From: Micromonosporaceae bacterium KJ-029
Lineage (GTDB): Bacteria; Actinomycetota; Actinomycetes; Mycobacteriales; Micromonosporaceae
Length of the DNA stretch: 64,000 nucleotides
Direction: 5' to 3'
NCBI GenBank assembly: GCA_005402585.1
Contig: BIFP01000052.1
Span: 124,001-188,000, forward strand
In this document: piece by piece, positions 1 to 8,658 of the stretch
How the letters are laid out: each line of letters opens with the position of its first letter
Numbering within the stretch: the stretch's first letter is position 1
Translations under genes and position numbers: made by a program
The notes under the pieces: model-generated
Told to the model about the DNA's origin: nothing
Databases searched by the model: none
What the model saw: only the letters and a program-made list of their open reading frames with translations

Positions 1-1
1 G

Positions 2-832
2 GCCGCCGAGGTGACGCCGGACGGGGTGACGGTGTCGGTGACCGGGGAGGGCGCCGGCGACCTGCCGGTCGACGACGGGCACCTGGTGGTACGCGCCATG
101 CGGGCGACCTTCGACGCGCTCGGCGGGCAGCCGTCGGGGCTGGCGGTCGAGTGCGTGAACCGCATCCCGCAGGCCCGCGGCCTCGGATCCTCCTCGGCGG
201 CGATCGTCGCCGGAGTGCTGCTGGCCCGGGCCCTGGTGACGGACGGGTACCGCCACCTCGACGATAGCGCCGCACTGCGCCTGGCCGCCGAGATCGAGGG
301 GCATCCGGACAATGTCGCGCCCTGCCTGCTCGGCGGCTTCACGGTGGCCTGGACGGAACCGTCCGGCGCGCGGGCGGTGTCGCTGCCGGTGGCCGACGGC
401 GTACACCTGACGGTCCTCGTACCCGCCGAGCGTGGCCTGACCGCGTCCGCGCGCGCGGCGCTGCCGGCGGTCGTGCCGCACGGCGACGCCGCGTTGAACG
501 CCGGTCGGGCGGCGCTGCTGGTGCACGCGCTGACCGCGCAGCCGGCGCTGCTGCTGCCGGCCACCGTCGACCGGCTGCACCAGGACTACCGTGCGTCCTC
601 GATGCCCGGCACGGCGGCCCTGGTCGGCGATCTGCGTGGGGCCGGTGTGGCGGCCGTGGTCAGTGGGGCGGGCCCGACCGTGCTCGCCCTGTCTGAGCTG
701 CCCGAAGGCTTCAACGTGGGAACAGATTGGGAAGTTCTGCGGTTGCCGGTAGACGTACCCGGCGCACAGGTCGAGCGGGGTAGACTCGGACACGCGGAGC
801 GGGACCCTGTTGCCGCAGGTCGGAAGAGTTGA
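2..832 (+). CDS. thrB: Homoserine kinase, 5' end outside window
   Basis: Homoserine kinase phosphorylates L-homoserine with ATP in the cytoplasm, the step before threonine synthase. The open frame runs in from the window edge, so about 276 C-terminal residues are present. Visible GHMP-kinase hallmarks are the glycine/serine-rich phosphate loop PQARGLGSSSAA (fragment residues about 54-65) and the C-terminal motif SGAGPTVLALS, which in this family shapes the active site. It lies directly upstream of rho, the usual actinomycete order (thrC-thrB-rho). The very end (after about residue 250) is charged and poorly conserved. The true start cannot be seen. Confidence 0.9.
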   Translation, partial: AAEVTPDGVTVSVTGEGAGDLPVDDGHLVVRAMRATFDALGGQPSGLAVECVNRIPQARGLGSSSAAIVAGVLLARALVTDGYRHLDDSAALRLAAEIEGHPDNVAPCLLGGFTVAWTEPSGARAVSLPVADGVHLTVLVPAERGLTASARAALPAVVPHGDAALNAGRAALLVHALTAQPALLLPATVDRLHQDYRASSMPGTAALVGDLRGAGVAAVVSGAGPTVLALSELPEGFNVGTDWEVLRLPVDVPGAQVERGRLGHAERDPVAAGRKS

Positions 833-1126
833 TTACGCTCTAGACTTAGCACAGCCGCGAAGCATGCGATCTCCTGCGGGTCGGCGCACCCCCGAAGCTT
901 TCGGCGGTAAGCCCGTCACCCCTGCCTAGGCCACGCCGCACCGCAGTCTTCACCGGTCGCCGCAGACGGCGAAACCCGCTCACCGGCTCCCTGGTGGGTC
1001 GGGCGACCGACCGGCTGCTGTGTCACAGACTCCCGCGAAGCGTCATGCGAGGCGGGTGCACCGAGGCCGCCCGGCCACCTGTTTGTCGATTCCGGGCAGT
1101 CCCGGCCTATCGAGGGAAGGAATCCA
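833..1126 (+). other. Long untranslated leader before rho
   Basis: This stretch of 294 bases between thrB and rho holds no convincing gene. A TAGACT hexamer at about 842 could be a -10 element and would give a leader of roughly 280 nt. The purine-rich GAGGGAAGG just before the TTG codon at 1127 is the ribosome binding site of rho. I could not match it to a known riboswitch class. Long rho leaders that mediate autoregulation are known in other bacteria, so a structured leader is only an inference. Confidence 0.4.
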
Positions 1127-3088
1127 TTGAGCGACACCACCGACGTGACGTCGGATGTTTCCAACGTCGCTGGCGATGCCACCACCGCTGCCCCTGCCCG
1201 GCGCCGGCGCAGCGGCACGGGCCTGTCGGCGATGCTGCTGCCGGAGCTGCAGAGCCTGGCCGCGTCGCTCGGCATCTCGGGGACGGCTCGCATGCGCAAG
1301 GGCGAGCTGATCAGCGCGATCACCGAGCGGCAGGGCAGCGCTGCCGGGGCCCCTCGACCACGGGCCGAGGTCGCGGCGGCCGCCGCCCCGGTCCGCGAGG
1401 AGGTCCACGCGGAGGTACGCGAGGCGGGTGAACGGCCGGAGGCCGAACGGCGTGCCGCCGAGCAGCCGACGGCGAGCGTCGAGGCCGAGGGCCGTAGCCG
1501 GACCCGGCGCAGCCGGGCCGCCGCGGCGGAGCCCCGGGCGGAGGAGGCCGTCGCCGAAGCCGGCGAGCGGGCCGAGGGCCGGACCGGCCGCGACCGCGGC
1601 GAGCGGGCCGAGCGTGCCGCCGAGCGGGCCGAGCGTGGTGCTGAGCGCGGCGAGCGGGCCGAGCGTGCCGCCGAGCGCGGTGAGCGTGCTGAGCGCGGCG
1701 AGCGTGGCGAGCGGGCCGCTGAGCGCGGCGAGCGGGCCGAGCGCGCTGAGCGTGGCGAGCGGGCCGAGCGGGGCGACCGTGCCGCCGAGCGTGGTGAGCG
1801 CGGGCAGCGTGCCGAGCGGGACAACGACGGCGACGACGAGGGCGAGGGCGGTGGCCGGCGCAGCCGGCGCAGCCGCTTCCGGGACCGTCGGCGGGGCCGT
1901 GGCGAGCGCGGCGAGTCCGGTGGCGACGGCGGCCGCGAGCCGCAGGTCGGCGAGGACGACGTGCTCGTCCCCGTGGCCGGCATCGTCGACGTGCTCGACA
2001 ACTACGCCTTCGTCCGGACCACCGGCTACCTGGCCGGCCCGAACGACGTTTACGTGTCGATGTCCCAGATCAAGAAGTACGGCCTGCGGCGCGGTGACGC
2101 GATCACCGGCGCGGTGCGGGCGGCCCGCGACGGCGAGCAGCGGCGCGACAAGTACAACCCGCTGGTCCGGCTGGACACCATCAACGGGATGGAGCCGGAC
2201 GAGGCCAAGCGGCGGCCGGAGTTCTACAAGCTCACTCCGCTGTACCCGCAGGAGCGGCTGCGGCTGGAGACCGAGCCGCACATCCTCACCACCCGGGTGA
2301 TCGACCTGGTCATGCCGATCGGCAAGGGCCAGCGGGCGCTGATCGTCTCGCCGCCGAAGGCCGGTAAGACGATGGTGCTCCAGGCGATCGCGAACGCGAT
2401 CACGCACAACAACCCGGAGTGCCACCTGATGGTGGTGCTGGTCGACGAGCGGCCGGAAGAGGTCACCGACATGCAGCGGTCGGTGAAGGGCGAGGTCATC
2501 GCGGCCACGTTCGACCGTCCGCCGCAGGACCACACCACCGTCGCCGAGCTGGCGATCGAGCGGGCCAAGCGCCTGGTCGAGCTGGGCCACGACGTGGTCG
2601 TGCTGCTGGACTCGGTGACCCGGCTGGGTCGGTCGTACAACCTGGCGGCGCCGGCCAGCGGCCGGATCATGTCGGGTGGTATCGACTCCACCGCGCTCTA
2701 CCCGCCGAAGCGGTTCCTCGGCGCGGCCCGCAACATCGAGAACGGCGGCTCGCTGACCATCCTCGCCACCGCGCTGGTGGAGACCGGTTCCATGGCGGAC
2801 ACGGTCATCTTCGAGGAGTTCAAGGGCACCGGTAACGCGGAGCTGAAGCTGGACCGGAAGATCGCCGACAAGCGGACCTTCCCGGCCATCGACATCCACC
2901 CGTCCGGCACGCGCAAGGAGGAGATCCTGCTCGCGCCGGAGGAGCTGGCCATCGTGCACAAGCTCCGCAAGGTGCTGCACTCGCTCGACTCGCAGGCGGC
3001 GCTCGACCTCCTGCTGGACCGGCTCAAGCAGTCCCGGACCAACATCGAGTTCCTGATGCAGATCGCCAAGTCGACGCCGGGGGAGTGA
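1127..3088 (+). CDS. rho: Transcription termination factor Rho
   Basis: Hexameric RNA-dependent ATPase that terminates transcription. The TTG start is chosen because GAGGGAAGG sits 7 nt upstream and the protein then begins MSDTTDVTS, as in other actinomycete Rho proteins. Domain order: Rho N-terminal helical domain (about 37-66), a long Arg/Glu/Gly/Ala-rich low-complexity insert (about 146-236) built from variants of RGERAER, the OB-fold RNA-binding domain (about 282-360), then the RecA-type ATPase with Walker A SPPKAGKTM (about 406-415) and Walker B VVVLLDSVTRLGR. At 653 aa it is much longer than E. coli Rho (about 420 aa) because of the insert. A strong hairpin terminator follows. Confidence 0.97.
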   Translation: MSDTTDVTSDVSNVAGDATTAAPARRRRSGTGLSAMLLPELQSLAASLGISGTARMRKGELISAITERQGSAAGAPRPRAEVAAAAAPVREEVHAEVREAGERPEAERRAAEQPTASVEAEGRSRTRRSRAAAAEPRAEEAVAEAGERAEGRTGRDRGERAERAAERAERGAERGERAERAAERGERAERGERGERAAERGERAERAERGERAERGDRAAERGERGQRAERDNDGDDEGEGGGRRSRRSRFRDRRRGRGERGESGGDGGREPQVGEDDVLVPVAGIVDVLDNYAFVRTTGYLAGPNDVYVSMSQIKKYGLRRGDAITGAVRAARDGEQRRDKYNPLVRLDTINGMEPDEAKRRPEFYKLTPLYPQERLRLETEPHILTTRVIDLVMPIGKGQRALIVSPPKAGKTMVLQAIANAITHNNPECHLMVVLVDERPEEVTDMQRSVKGEVIAATFDRPPQDHTTVAELAIERAKRLVELGHDVVVLLDSVTRLGRSYNLAAPASGRIMSGGIDSTALYPPKRFLGAARNIENGGSLTILATALVETGSMADTVIFEEFKGTGNAELKLDRKIADKRTFPAIDIHPSGTRKEEILLAPEELAIVHKLRKVLHSLDSQAALDLLLDRLKQSRTNIEFLMQIAKSTPGE

Positions 3089-3107
3089 CCTCCCCGGCAG
3101 GCGGATG

Positions 3108-3137
3108 AAGGGGCGCGGCCGTTCGGCCGCGCCCCTT
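3108..3137 (+). terminator. Hairpin terminator after rho
   Basis: A perfect 13-bp stem, AAGGGGCGCGGCC with GGCCGCGCCCCTT, closes a GTTC loop 19 nt after the rho stop. There is no long T tract, as is common in GC-rich actinomycetes. It lies between converging rho and the kinase gene, so it can serve both strands. Confidence 0.8.
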
Positions 3138-3157
3138 CGGCCATCCAAGAGACCGAG

Positions 3158-3691
3158 TCAGAAGTCACCCTCCGTGCCGTCGGTGTCCGCCGAGACGATC
3201 TCCGGCGGCTCGGTCGACGGCGGGTGCACCGTGGCGGGCCGTCCGGTGCGGGCCTGCGGTACGGGCAGCGGCAGCGTCCTGCCCTCCAGGAAACGCTCGT
3301 GCAGCCGCCGGATCGCTGCCTCGCCGACCCGGTCGGCCTCCGGGCGGGCGGCGTCACGGCGCAGGCACTCCGCCAGCGGCACGTCGGTGAAGTCGTGCAC
3401 CTCGAACTCGGCGCCGTACCGGGCGGCCAGGTCGGCCCAGTCCCGCACCACCCGGGAACGCAGGTTGGTGTCGTCCACGCAGACGTCGGCACCGGCCCGT
3501 AGCAGCGCCTCGACCTGGGCCCGCTGGACGATGGTGACCTGCCATTCCGCCCGCTGGGTGAAGAGCCGCTCGCCGTGCAGCATCCGGCGCAGGTCGTCCC
3601 GGTTGACCCGGACCACGAACGGCTGGAGCGTCCGGGCGAAGGTGGTCTTGCCTGAGGCGGGCAGACCTCGGGTGGCGATCAGGCGGGCCAT
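3158..3691 (-). CDS. PNK-like P-loop kinase (AAA_33 family)
   Basis: A 177-residue protein with an N-terminal P-loop GLPASGKTT (residues about 9-17) and a DDTN motif (about 76-79), the pattern of the kinase domain of polynucleotide-kinase-like and related small-molecule kinases. The natural substrate cannot be read from the sequence. The ATG at 3691 is chosen because a GGAGG lies 4 nt upstream in the transcript and the P-loop then sits at the N-terminus as in relatives; a longer frame upstream has poor composition. The C-terminal 30 residues are proline/threonine-rich and probably flexible. It faces rho tail-to-tail and is divergent from rpmE, with 312 bases (3692-4003) between their starts in which I see no gene. 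Confidence 0.75.
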   Translation of the reverse strand: MARLIATRGLPASGKTTFARTLQPFVVRVNRDDLRRMLHGERLFTQRAEWQVTIVQRAQVEALLRAGADVCVDDTNLRSRVVRDWADLAARYGAEFEVHDFTDVPLAECLRRDAARPEADRVGEAAIRRLHERFLEGRTLPLPVPQARTGRPATVHPPSTEPPEIVSADTDGTEGDF

Positions 3692-4003
3692 GAGGTCCTC
3701 CGTGTCGTACGCCTGGGTGGTCACCCGGACGCCCGGCGGGCGCCCGCGGCCGATCCGCCGTCGGTACCCCGCGCGGAGTACGCGGCCGGCCCGGCCGTGC
3801 CGGGTGAATGCCCGGCGCGGGGGCGGGAATGCGAAACCGGAGGCGTACGTTGTCGATGCCGGACCTGCCGTGCGGCCCGAATTCCGGGTCGGCTCACGCC
3901 CATGGCACACTGGTCAATCGGCCACCGGTTCCGGTTCACGCCCCGATCGGCGCGCACCTGCGCCAGGGCGACCCGGCGACCACAACGAGAGGACCGAGGC
4001 GAC

Positions 4004-4228
4004 ATGAAGCCCAACATTCACCCGGAGTACGTGACCACGGACGTCACCTGCTCCTGCGGCAACACCTTCACCACCCGCAGCACCGCCAAGGGCGGCTCGA
4101 TCCACGTCGAGACCTGCAGCGCCTGCCACCCGTTCTACACCGGCAAGCAGCGCGTCCTGGACACCGCTGGCCGGGTCGCGAAGTTCCAGCAGAAGTACGC
4201 CAAGGTTCAGGCCAAGAAGGCCAAGTAG
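4004..4228 (+). CDS. rpmE: 50S ribosomal protein L31 (zinc-binding form)
   Basis: A 74-residue L31 that bridges the ribosomal subunits. It has the four cysteines of the zinc-containing C+ form: C16 and C18 in CSCGN and C38 and C41 in CSACHPF. Forms lacking them are the zinc-starvation paralogues, so this is probably the housekeeping copy. The ATG start follows a GAGAGGACCGAGG purine run. It sits before prfA, the standard actinomycete order. Confidence 0.97.
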   Translation: MKPNIHPEYVTTDVTCSCGNTFTTRSTAKGGSIHVETCSACHPFYTGKQRVLDTAGRVAKFQQKYAKVQAKKAK

Positions 4229-4237
4229 CTCCTCGTT

Positions 4238-4275
4238 CGACGCCCGCGTCCGGTTTTCGCCGGGCGCGGGCGTCG
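4238..4275 (+). terminator. Hairpin between rpmE and prfA
   Basis: The arms CGACGCCCGCG (4238-4248) and CGCGGGCGTCG (4265-4275) pair perfectly over 11 bp, with CGG/CCG pairing inside the loop. It starts 10 nt after the rpmE stop. It may end rpmE transcripts or reduce read-through to prfA. Confidence 0.65.
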
Positions 4276-4322
4276 TCCGTCTGTGTCCCGGTCTCCCCGC
4301 CGTCCAAGGAGCGATTCCCAGC

Positions 4323-5411
4323 ATGAGCAGTGAACGCCTGGCCGCCCTCCTCGACGAGTACGCCGAGTTGGAGAAGCGGCTGGCCGACCCCGCCATCCAC
4401 GCCGACCAGGGCACCGCCCGTCGGGTCGGTCGCCGGTACGCCGAACTGGTCCCGCTGCACAAGGCCGCCGCCGAGCTGGAGCAGGCCCGGGCGGACCTGG
4501 CCGCCGCGCGGGAGCTGGCCGCCGAGGACGCGTCCTTCGCGGCCGAGGCCGAGGCGATCGCGGCGACGCTGCCGGGGCTGGAGGAACGGCTGGCCGAGCT
4601 GCTCATCCCGCGTGACCCGCACGACGCCAAGGACGTCATCGTCGAGATCAAGGCCGGTGAGGGCGGCGAGGAGTCCGCGCTGTTCGCCGGTGACCTGCTG
4701 CGGATGTACACCCGGTACGCGGAGCGGCGGGGCTGGCTCACCGAGGTGATCGACGCGCAGGAGTCCGACCTCGGTGGGGTGAAGGACGTCTCCCTGGCCA
4801 TCAAGACCAAGGGCGTGCCCGAGGGCGGAAACGGCGTCTGGTCCCGGTTGAAGTGGGAGGGCGGCGTGCACCGGGTGCAGCGGGTTCCGGTCACCGAGTC
4901 GCAGGGGCGTATCCACACCAGCGCCGCCGGGGTGCTGGTGCTGCCCGAGGCCGAGGAGGTCGACGTGACCATCGACCCCAACGAACTGCGGATCGACGTG
5001 TTCCGGTCGTCCGGCCCCGGCGGCCAGTCGGTGAACACCACCGACTCGGCGGTGCGGATCACCCACCTGCCCACCGGCATCGTGGTCTCCTGCCAGAACG
5101 AGAAGTCCCAGTTGCAGAACCGGGAGCAGGCGATGCGGATCATGCGTGCGCGGCTGCTCGCCGCCGCCCAGGAACAGGCCGACGCGGCGGCCTCGGACGC
5201 CCGCAAGGCCCAGGTGCGCACGGTGGACCGCTCGGAGCGCATCCGGACGTACAACTTCCCGCAGAACCGGATCACCGACCACCGGATCGGGTACACCGCG
5301 TACAACCTCGACCTGGTGCTGGCCGGCGACGTGGACGGCGTGCTCGACGCGCTCGGCGAGGCCGACCGCGCCGCCCGCCTGGCCGGCGATCCGGAACTCG
5401 CCCGCCGCTGA
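4323..5411 (+). CDS. prfA: Peptide chain release factor 1
   Basis: RF1 recognises UAA and UAG stop codons and triggers hydrolysis of peptidyl-tRNA. The 362-residue length is normal. The stop-codon reading tripeptide PVT occurs in HRVQRVPVTESQGR (about residues 184-197), the PxT form that separates RF1 from RF2 (SPF). The catalytic GGQ motif is in SSGPGGQSVNTTDS (about 227-240). The ATG start gives the expected N-terminus. Its partner PrmC, which methylates the GGQ glutamine, is encoded at 7061. Confidence 0.97.
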   Translation: MSSERLAALLDEYAELEKRLADPAIHADQGTARRVGRRYAELVPLHKAAAELEQARADLAAARELAAEDASFAAEAEAIAATLPGLEERLAELLIPRDPHDAKDVIVEIKAGEGGEESALFAGDLLRMYTRYAERRGWLTEVIDAQESDLGGVKDVSLAIKTKGVPEGGNGVWSRLKWEGGVHRVQRVPVTESQGRIHTSAAGVLVLPEAEEVDVTIDPNELRIDVFRSSGPGGQSVNTTDSAVRITHLPTGIVVSCQNEKSQLQNREQAMRIMRARLLAAAQEQADAAASDARKAQVRTVDRSERIRTYNFPQNRITDHRIGYTAYNLDLVLAGDVDGVLDALGEADRAARLAGDPELARR

Positions 5412-5435
5412 GCGGCCGTCGGAAAATTGACCCGG

Positions 5436-6986
5436 TCAGACCGTACGCGGCCGGGCCTTCGCCCGCAGCATCTCGCGGTCGGCGGCCTCGAAGGCCGCGC
5501 CGAGCGCGTCCCGCTGGCCGGGGCCGCCGCCGCCCACCTCCGAGAATCCGATGCTGACGCCGACCGGCGTACCGGGTACCAGTGACTCCCAGTCCTCGGT
5601 GCGGACGGCGGCGTCGATGCGGCGGGCCACCTCGGCCGCCTCCGCCATCCCCGCCCCGGGCAGCACCACCACGAACTCGTCGCCGCCGTAGCGGGCCACG
5701 AAGTCACCGCGGCGCATCACCCGGTTGATCACCCCGGCGACCCGCTGGAGGACCAGGTCTCCCGAGTGGTGCCCGTGACGGGTGTTGACCGCCTTGAACC
5801 CGTCCAGGTCGCAAACGCCGATCACTACCCGCTCGCCCCGGGCGACCACTGCCGCGATGTAGCGCTCCAGCCGGCGCCGGTTCGGTAACCCGGTCAGCGG
5901 GTCGGTCAGGGCCTCGCCCTCGAACCGTGCCGCCTCGCGGCGCATCTCCTCGTGGTCGATCCGGGCCGCGATGCCGTCGATGTAGACGTCGCGGAGCCGG
6001 TCGTGACGCTGGGCGGCGAGCCGGAAGGCCAACCGGTCCGCCCGGTGCGCGGCCGCGTGGTCGCCCGCCCGGGCCAGCGCCATGCTGCGCAGCCGGGCCG
6101 GCTCGGCCGCGCCGAGCGTCTCGGCGGAGACCTGGACGGTGTCCAGCCGGGTGACCGCCTCGATCGGCCGCCCGCCAGCGATGGCGAGGCAGACCTGACC
6201 GAGCTGGCGCATGTCGCGGGCGCGGGCGCTGTCCGCGCCGTGCCCGAGCAGCCGGGTCGGCTCCATGCCGGGCGCGGTGGCGATGACGTCGCCGAGCGCC
6301 GCCCGGCGTGCCGCCGCGTATCCGTAGGCGGCGAGGCTGCTGGGCCGCAGCCGGTCGGTGCGCCCGGCGGTCACGAACCGGTCCAGGTCGGTGGCGACGT
6401 CGCGCAGTACGCGCAGGCAGCCGTCGCTGTCGCCGGTGTGGTCCAGGGCGACGGCGTTGCGCAGCCGGATGCCCGGGGCGGCGAACGTCTCCTCCGGGAT
6501 CCCGGCGGCGGTGCCGAGCTGTCGGGCGCGTTCGATCGCACCGAGGGCGTACCCGTGGAAGCTCAGGTAGGAGTAGGCCATCGCCAGGTCGTGCCAGCCC
6601 CAGGCGGTGTCCCGGTCGGGGTCGTCCACCGCGCCCAGCGCCCGCGCGGCCTTCACCAGATGCGTGACGCAGCGGTCCAGCGCGCCCTGATGGTGTGCGG
6701 CCAGCGCGGCCAGCGCGTTGAGGTGGCCGTGCAGGTAGGGCTCGGCGAGGTCCCGCACCCCGGCGGACGCCTCCTCGATGGCCCGGGTGTACTCGGCCGT
6801 GCGGCCGAGGTTGATCAGCGCGGAGAGGCGCTGTACGAGCGCGTCGGCGCAGGCGTGCGGATCCCGGGTGGTGCGCAGCACCCGCTCCAGGATCGTGTAC
6901 GCCTCGGTCGAGCGGCTCATCTCCTGCAACGCCCGTGCCTTCGTCAGGGCGTCAACCTGGTCATCGACCCGGTCGAGCCAGCCCAC
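5436..6986 (-). CDS. Diguanylate cyclase with TPR-like sensor region
   Basis: A 516-residue cytoplasmic protein with a C-terminal GGDEF domain (about 350-510) that makes cyclic di-GMP from GTP. The active-site motif GGDEF is intact (434-438), and an inhibitory RxxD site, RRGD (425-428), lies exactly five residues before it, so product inhibition is expected. The N-terminal 340 residues are helical and alanine-rich with TPR-like repeats and no membrane segment, so the input is probably a protein partner or cytosolic signal. The GTG start at 6986 has GGGAGG 6 nt upstream. It lies between prfA and prmC on the opposite strand, interrupting an otherwise conserved cluster. Confidence 0.88.
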   Translation of the reverse strand: MGWLDRVDDQVDALTKARALQEMSRSTEAYTILERVLRTTRDPHACADALVQRLSALINLGRTAEYTRAIEEASAGVRDLAEPYLHGHLNALAALAAHHQGALDRCVTHLVKAARALGAVDDPDRDTAWGWHDLAMAYSYLSFHGYALGAIERARQLGTAAGIPEETFAAPGIRLRNAVALDHTGDSDGCLRVLRDVATDLDRFVTAGRTDRLRPSSLAAYGYAAARRAALGDVIATAPGMEPTRLLGHGADSARARDMRQLGQVCLAIAGGRPIEAVTRLDTVQVSAETLGAAEPARLRSMALARAGDHAAAHRADRLAFRLAAQRHDRLRDVYIDGIAARIDHEEMRREAARFEGEALTDPLTGLPNRRRLERYIAAVVARGERVVIGVCDLDGFKAVNTRHGHHSGDLVLQRVAGVINRVMRRGDFVARYGGDEFVVVLPGAGMAEAAEVARRIDAAVRTEDWESLVPGTPVGVSIGFSEVGGGGPGQRDALGAAFEAADREMLRAKARPRTV

Positions 6987-7060
6987 CCGCGACCTCCCGT
7001 CGGTGTGCCGCCGGATGCACCCGCTTATGCACGTGCACCGCGACGCTTCATGATTATTGC

Positions 7061-8014
7061 GTGACCTCTTCGCCGCAACACCCGTCCGAAGGGACGAGAC
7101 GCCGTCGTCCCTCTCCGGTGCTGGCGGAGGCCGCCCGCGCGCTGGCCGCCGCCGGGGTGCCCTCGGCCCGCGCCGAGGCGGAGCTGCTGGCCGCGTACGT
7201 GCTCCAGGTGCCACGCGGCCGGCTGGCCCTCGCCGACGGGTTCACCGACGAGCAGCTGGACCGCTACCAGGCGCTGGTGGCCCGGCGCTGCCAGCGGGAG
7301 CCCCTGCAGCACCTCATCGGCAGCGCCGCGTTCCGGCACCTGGAGCTGGCCGTCGGGCCGGGCGTCTTCGTGCCGCGCCCGGAGACCGAGTTGCTCGCCG
7401 GCTGGGGCGTCGAGCAGGCCCGGGTCGGGGGCCGGGCGGAGCCGCTGGTGGTGGACCTGTGCAGCGGGTCCGGGGCGATCGCGTTGGCGGTGGCCCAGGA
7501 GGTGCCGGCCGCCCGGGTGGTGGCGGTGGAACGCTCGCCCGCCGCGCTGTCCTGGTTACGCCGGAACGCGGCGGCCCGGGCCGCCGCCGGGGACCGGCCG
7601 ATCGAGGTGGTCGAGGCGGACGCGACCGACCCGCACCTGCTGGACGAGCTGACCGGTCGGGTCGACGTGCTGCTGTGCAACCCGCCCTACGTCCCGCAGG
7701 CGGTGGCCGTACCGCCGGAGGTGGCCGGGCACGACCCGGCGGAGGCGGTGTTCGGTGGGGCGGACGGCCTGGCCGTCATCCGTCCGGTGGTGGACCGTGC
7801 GGCGACCCTGCTGCGACCGCGCGGCGTCCTCGGCGTCGAGCACGACGACACGCACGGCACGGTGGTGCCCGGCCTGCTCGCCGCGGACGGCCGGTACGTG
7901 GCGATCGCCGAGCACCACGACCTCGCCGGCCGACCCCGCTTCGCCACGGGGTCCCGCCGGGCGGACCGCCCGCGACCGGACACCGCCGGCACGTGGCAGA
8001 CTGGCTCCTCGTGA
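7061..8014 (+). CDS. prmC: Release factor glutamine methyltransferase
   Basis: PrmC (HemK) transfers a methyl group from SAM to the glutamine of the GGQ motif of release factors. The protein has the helical N-terminal domain (about 20-95), the SAM-binding motif VVDLCSGSGAIAL (about 130-142) and the catalytic NPPY motif in LLCNPPYVP (about 204-212). The GTG start at 7061 has no good Shine-Dalgarno sequence; CATGAT 6 nt before it may be a -10 box of a leaderless transcript. It overlaps tsaC by one base. At 317 aa it is slightly long because of a C-terminal tail. Confidence 0.9.
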   Translation: MTSSPQHPSEGTRRRRPSPVLAEAARALAAAGVPSARAEAELLAAYVLQVPRGRLALADGFTDEQLDRYQALVARRCQREPLQHLIGSAAFRHLELAVGPGVFVPRPETELLAGWGVEQARVGGRAEPLVVDLCSGSGAIALAVAQEVPAARVVAVERSPAALSWLRRNAAARAAAGDRPIEVVEADATDPHLLDELTGRVDVLLCNPPYVPQAVAVPPEVAGHDPAEAVFGGADGLAVIRPVVDRAATLLRPRGVLGVEHDDTHGTVVPGLLAADGRYVAIAEHHDLAGRPRFATGSRRADRPRPDTAGTWQTGSS

Positions 8015-8658
8015 TGCTCTACGACTGCCGGTCGGTCGCCGACCGGGACCGCGGCATCGCTGCGGCCATCGAGGCGGTTCGCAACGGCGAACTGGTCGTC
8101 CTGCCGACCGACACGGTCTACGGGATCGGCGCGGACGCGTTCACCCCGTACGCGGTCAAGGCGCTGCTGGACGCCAAGGACGTGCCGCACGCGCCGCCAC
8201 CGGTGCTGATCGGCTCCCGGCACACCCTCGACGGACTGGTCTACACGCTGCCGCCCGCGGCGCGGGACCTGGTGGAGGCGTTCTGGCCGGGGGCGCTGAC
8301 GATCCTGGTGAAGCATTCGGCGAGCCTGCGGTGGGACCTCGGCGACGACAGCGGCACGGTTGCGGTGCGGATGCCGCTGCACCCGGTGGCGCTGGAGGTG
8401 CTGCGGGAGACCGGCCCGATGGCCGTCGCCGCGGCCAACAAGTCCGGCCAGCCGGCCGCGCTCACCGCCGACGAGGCGCGTGACCAGCTGGCCTACTCGG
8501 TGCGGGCGTACCTGGAGGCCGGGCCGGCGGTGGATCCGGTGCCGAGCACGATCGTGGACCTGACCGGCGAGGCGCCGGTGCTCGTCCGGGCGGGGGCCAT
8601 CGATCTGGACCGGCTGCGCGACGTGGTGCCGGATCTGCTCGAGAGCCAGGTGGCGTGA
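8014..8658 (+). CDS. tsaC: L-threonylcarbamoyladenylate synthase
   Basis: Sua5/YrdC-family enzyme of 214 residues that makes threonylcarbamoyl-AMP from threonine, bicarbonate and ATP for the t6A modification of tRNA. The family start LPTDTVYGIGADA is clear (about 27-39). Two usually conserved elements look altered: the KxR region reads AKDVPHAPP without the expected arginine, and the SxN motif reads AAANKSGQP. The ATG at 8014 overlaps the prmC stop; GTG at 8011 is an alternative. It is translationally coupled in the prmC-tsaC-phosphatase cluster. Confidence 0.9.
   Translation: MLYDCRSVADRDRGIAAAIEAVRNGELVVLPTDTVYGIGADAFTPYAVKALLDAKDVPHAPPPVLIGSRHTLDGLVYTLPPAARDLVEAFWPGALTILVKHSASLRWDLGDDSGTVAVRMPLHPVALEVLRETGPMAVAAANKSGQPAALTADEARDQLAYSVRAYLEAGPAVDPVPSTIVDLTGEAPVLVRAGAIDLDRLRDVVPDLLESQVA

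Noticed and set aside
833..1126. Cobalamin or other known riboswitch in the rho leader
   Set aside because: No B12-box or other signature block was recognised.
1043..3148. Long open frame of about 700 codons opposite rho
   Set aside because: Stop-free antisense frames are expected opposite GC-rich genes. The product is Arg/Leu/Gly-rich with no recognisable domain, while rho on the other strand is certain.
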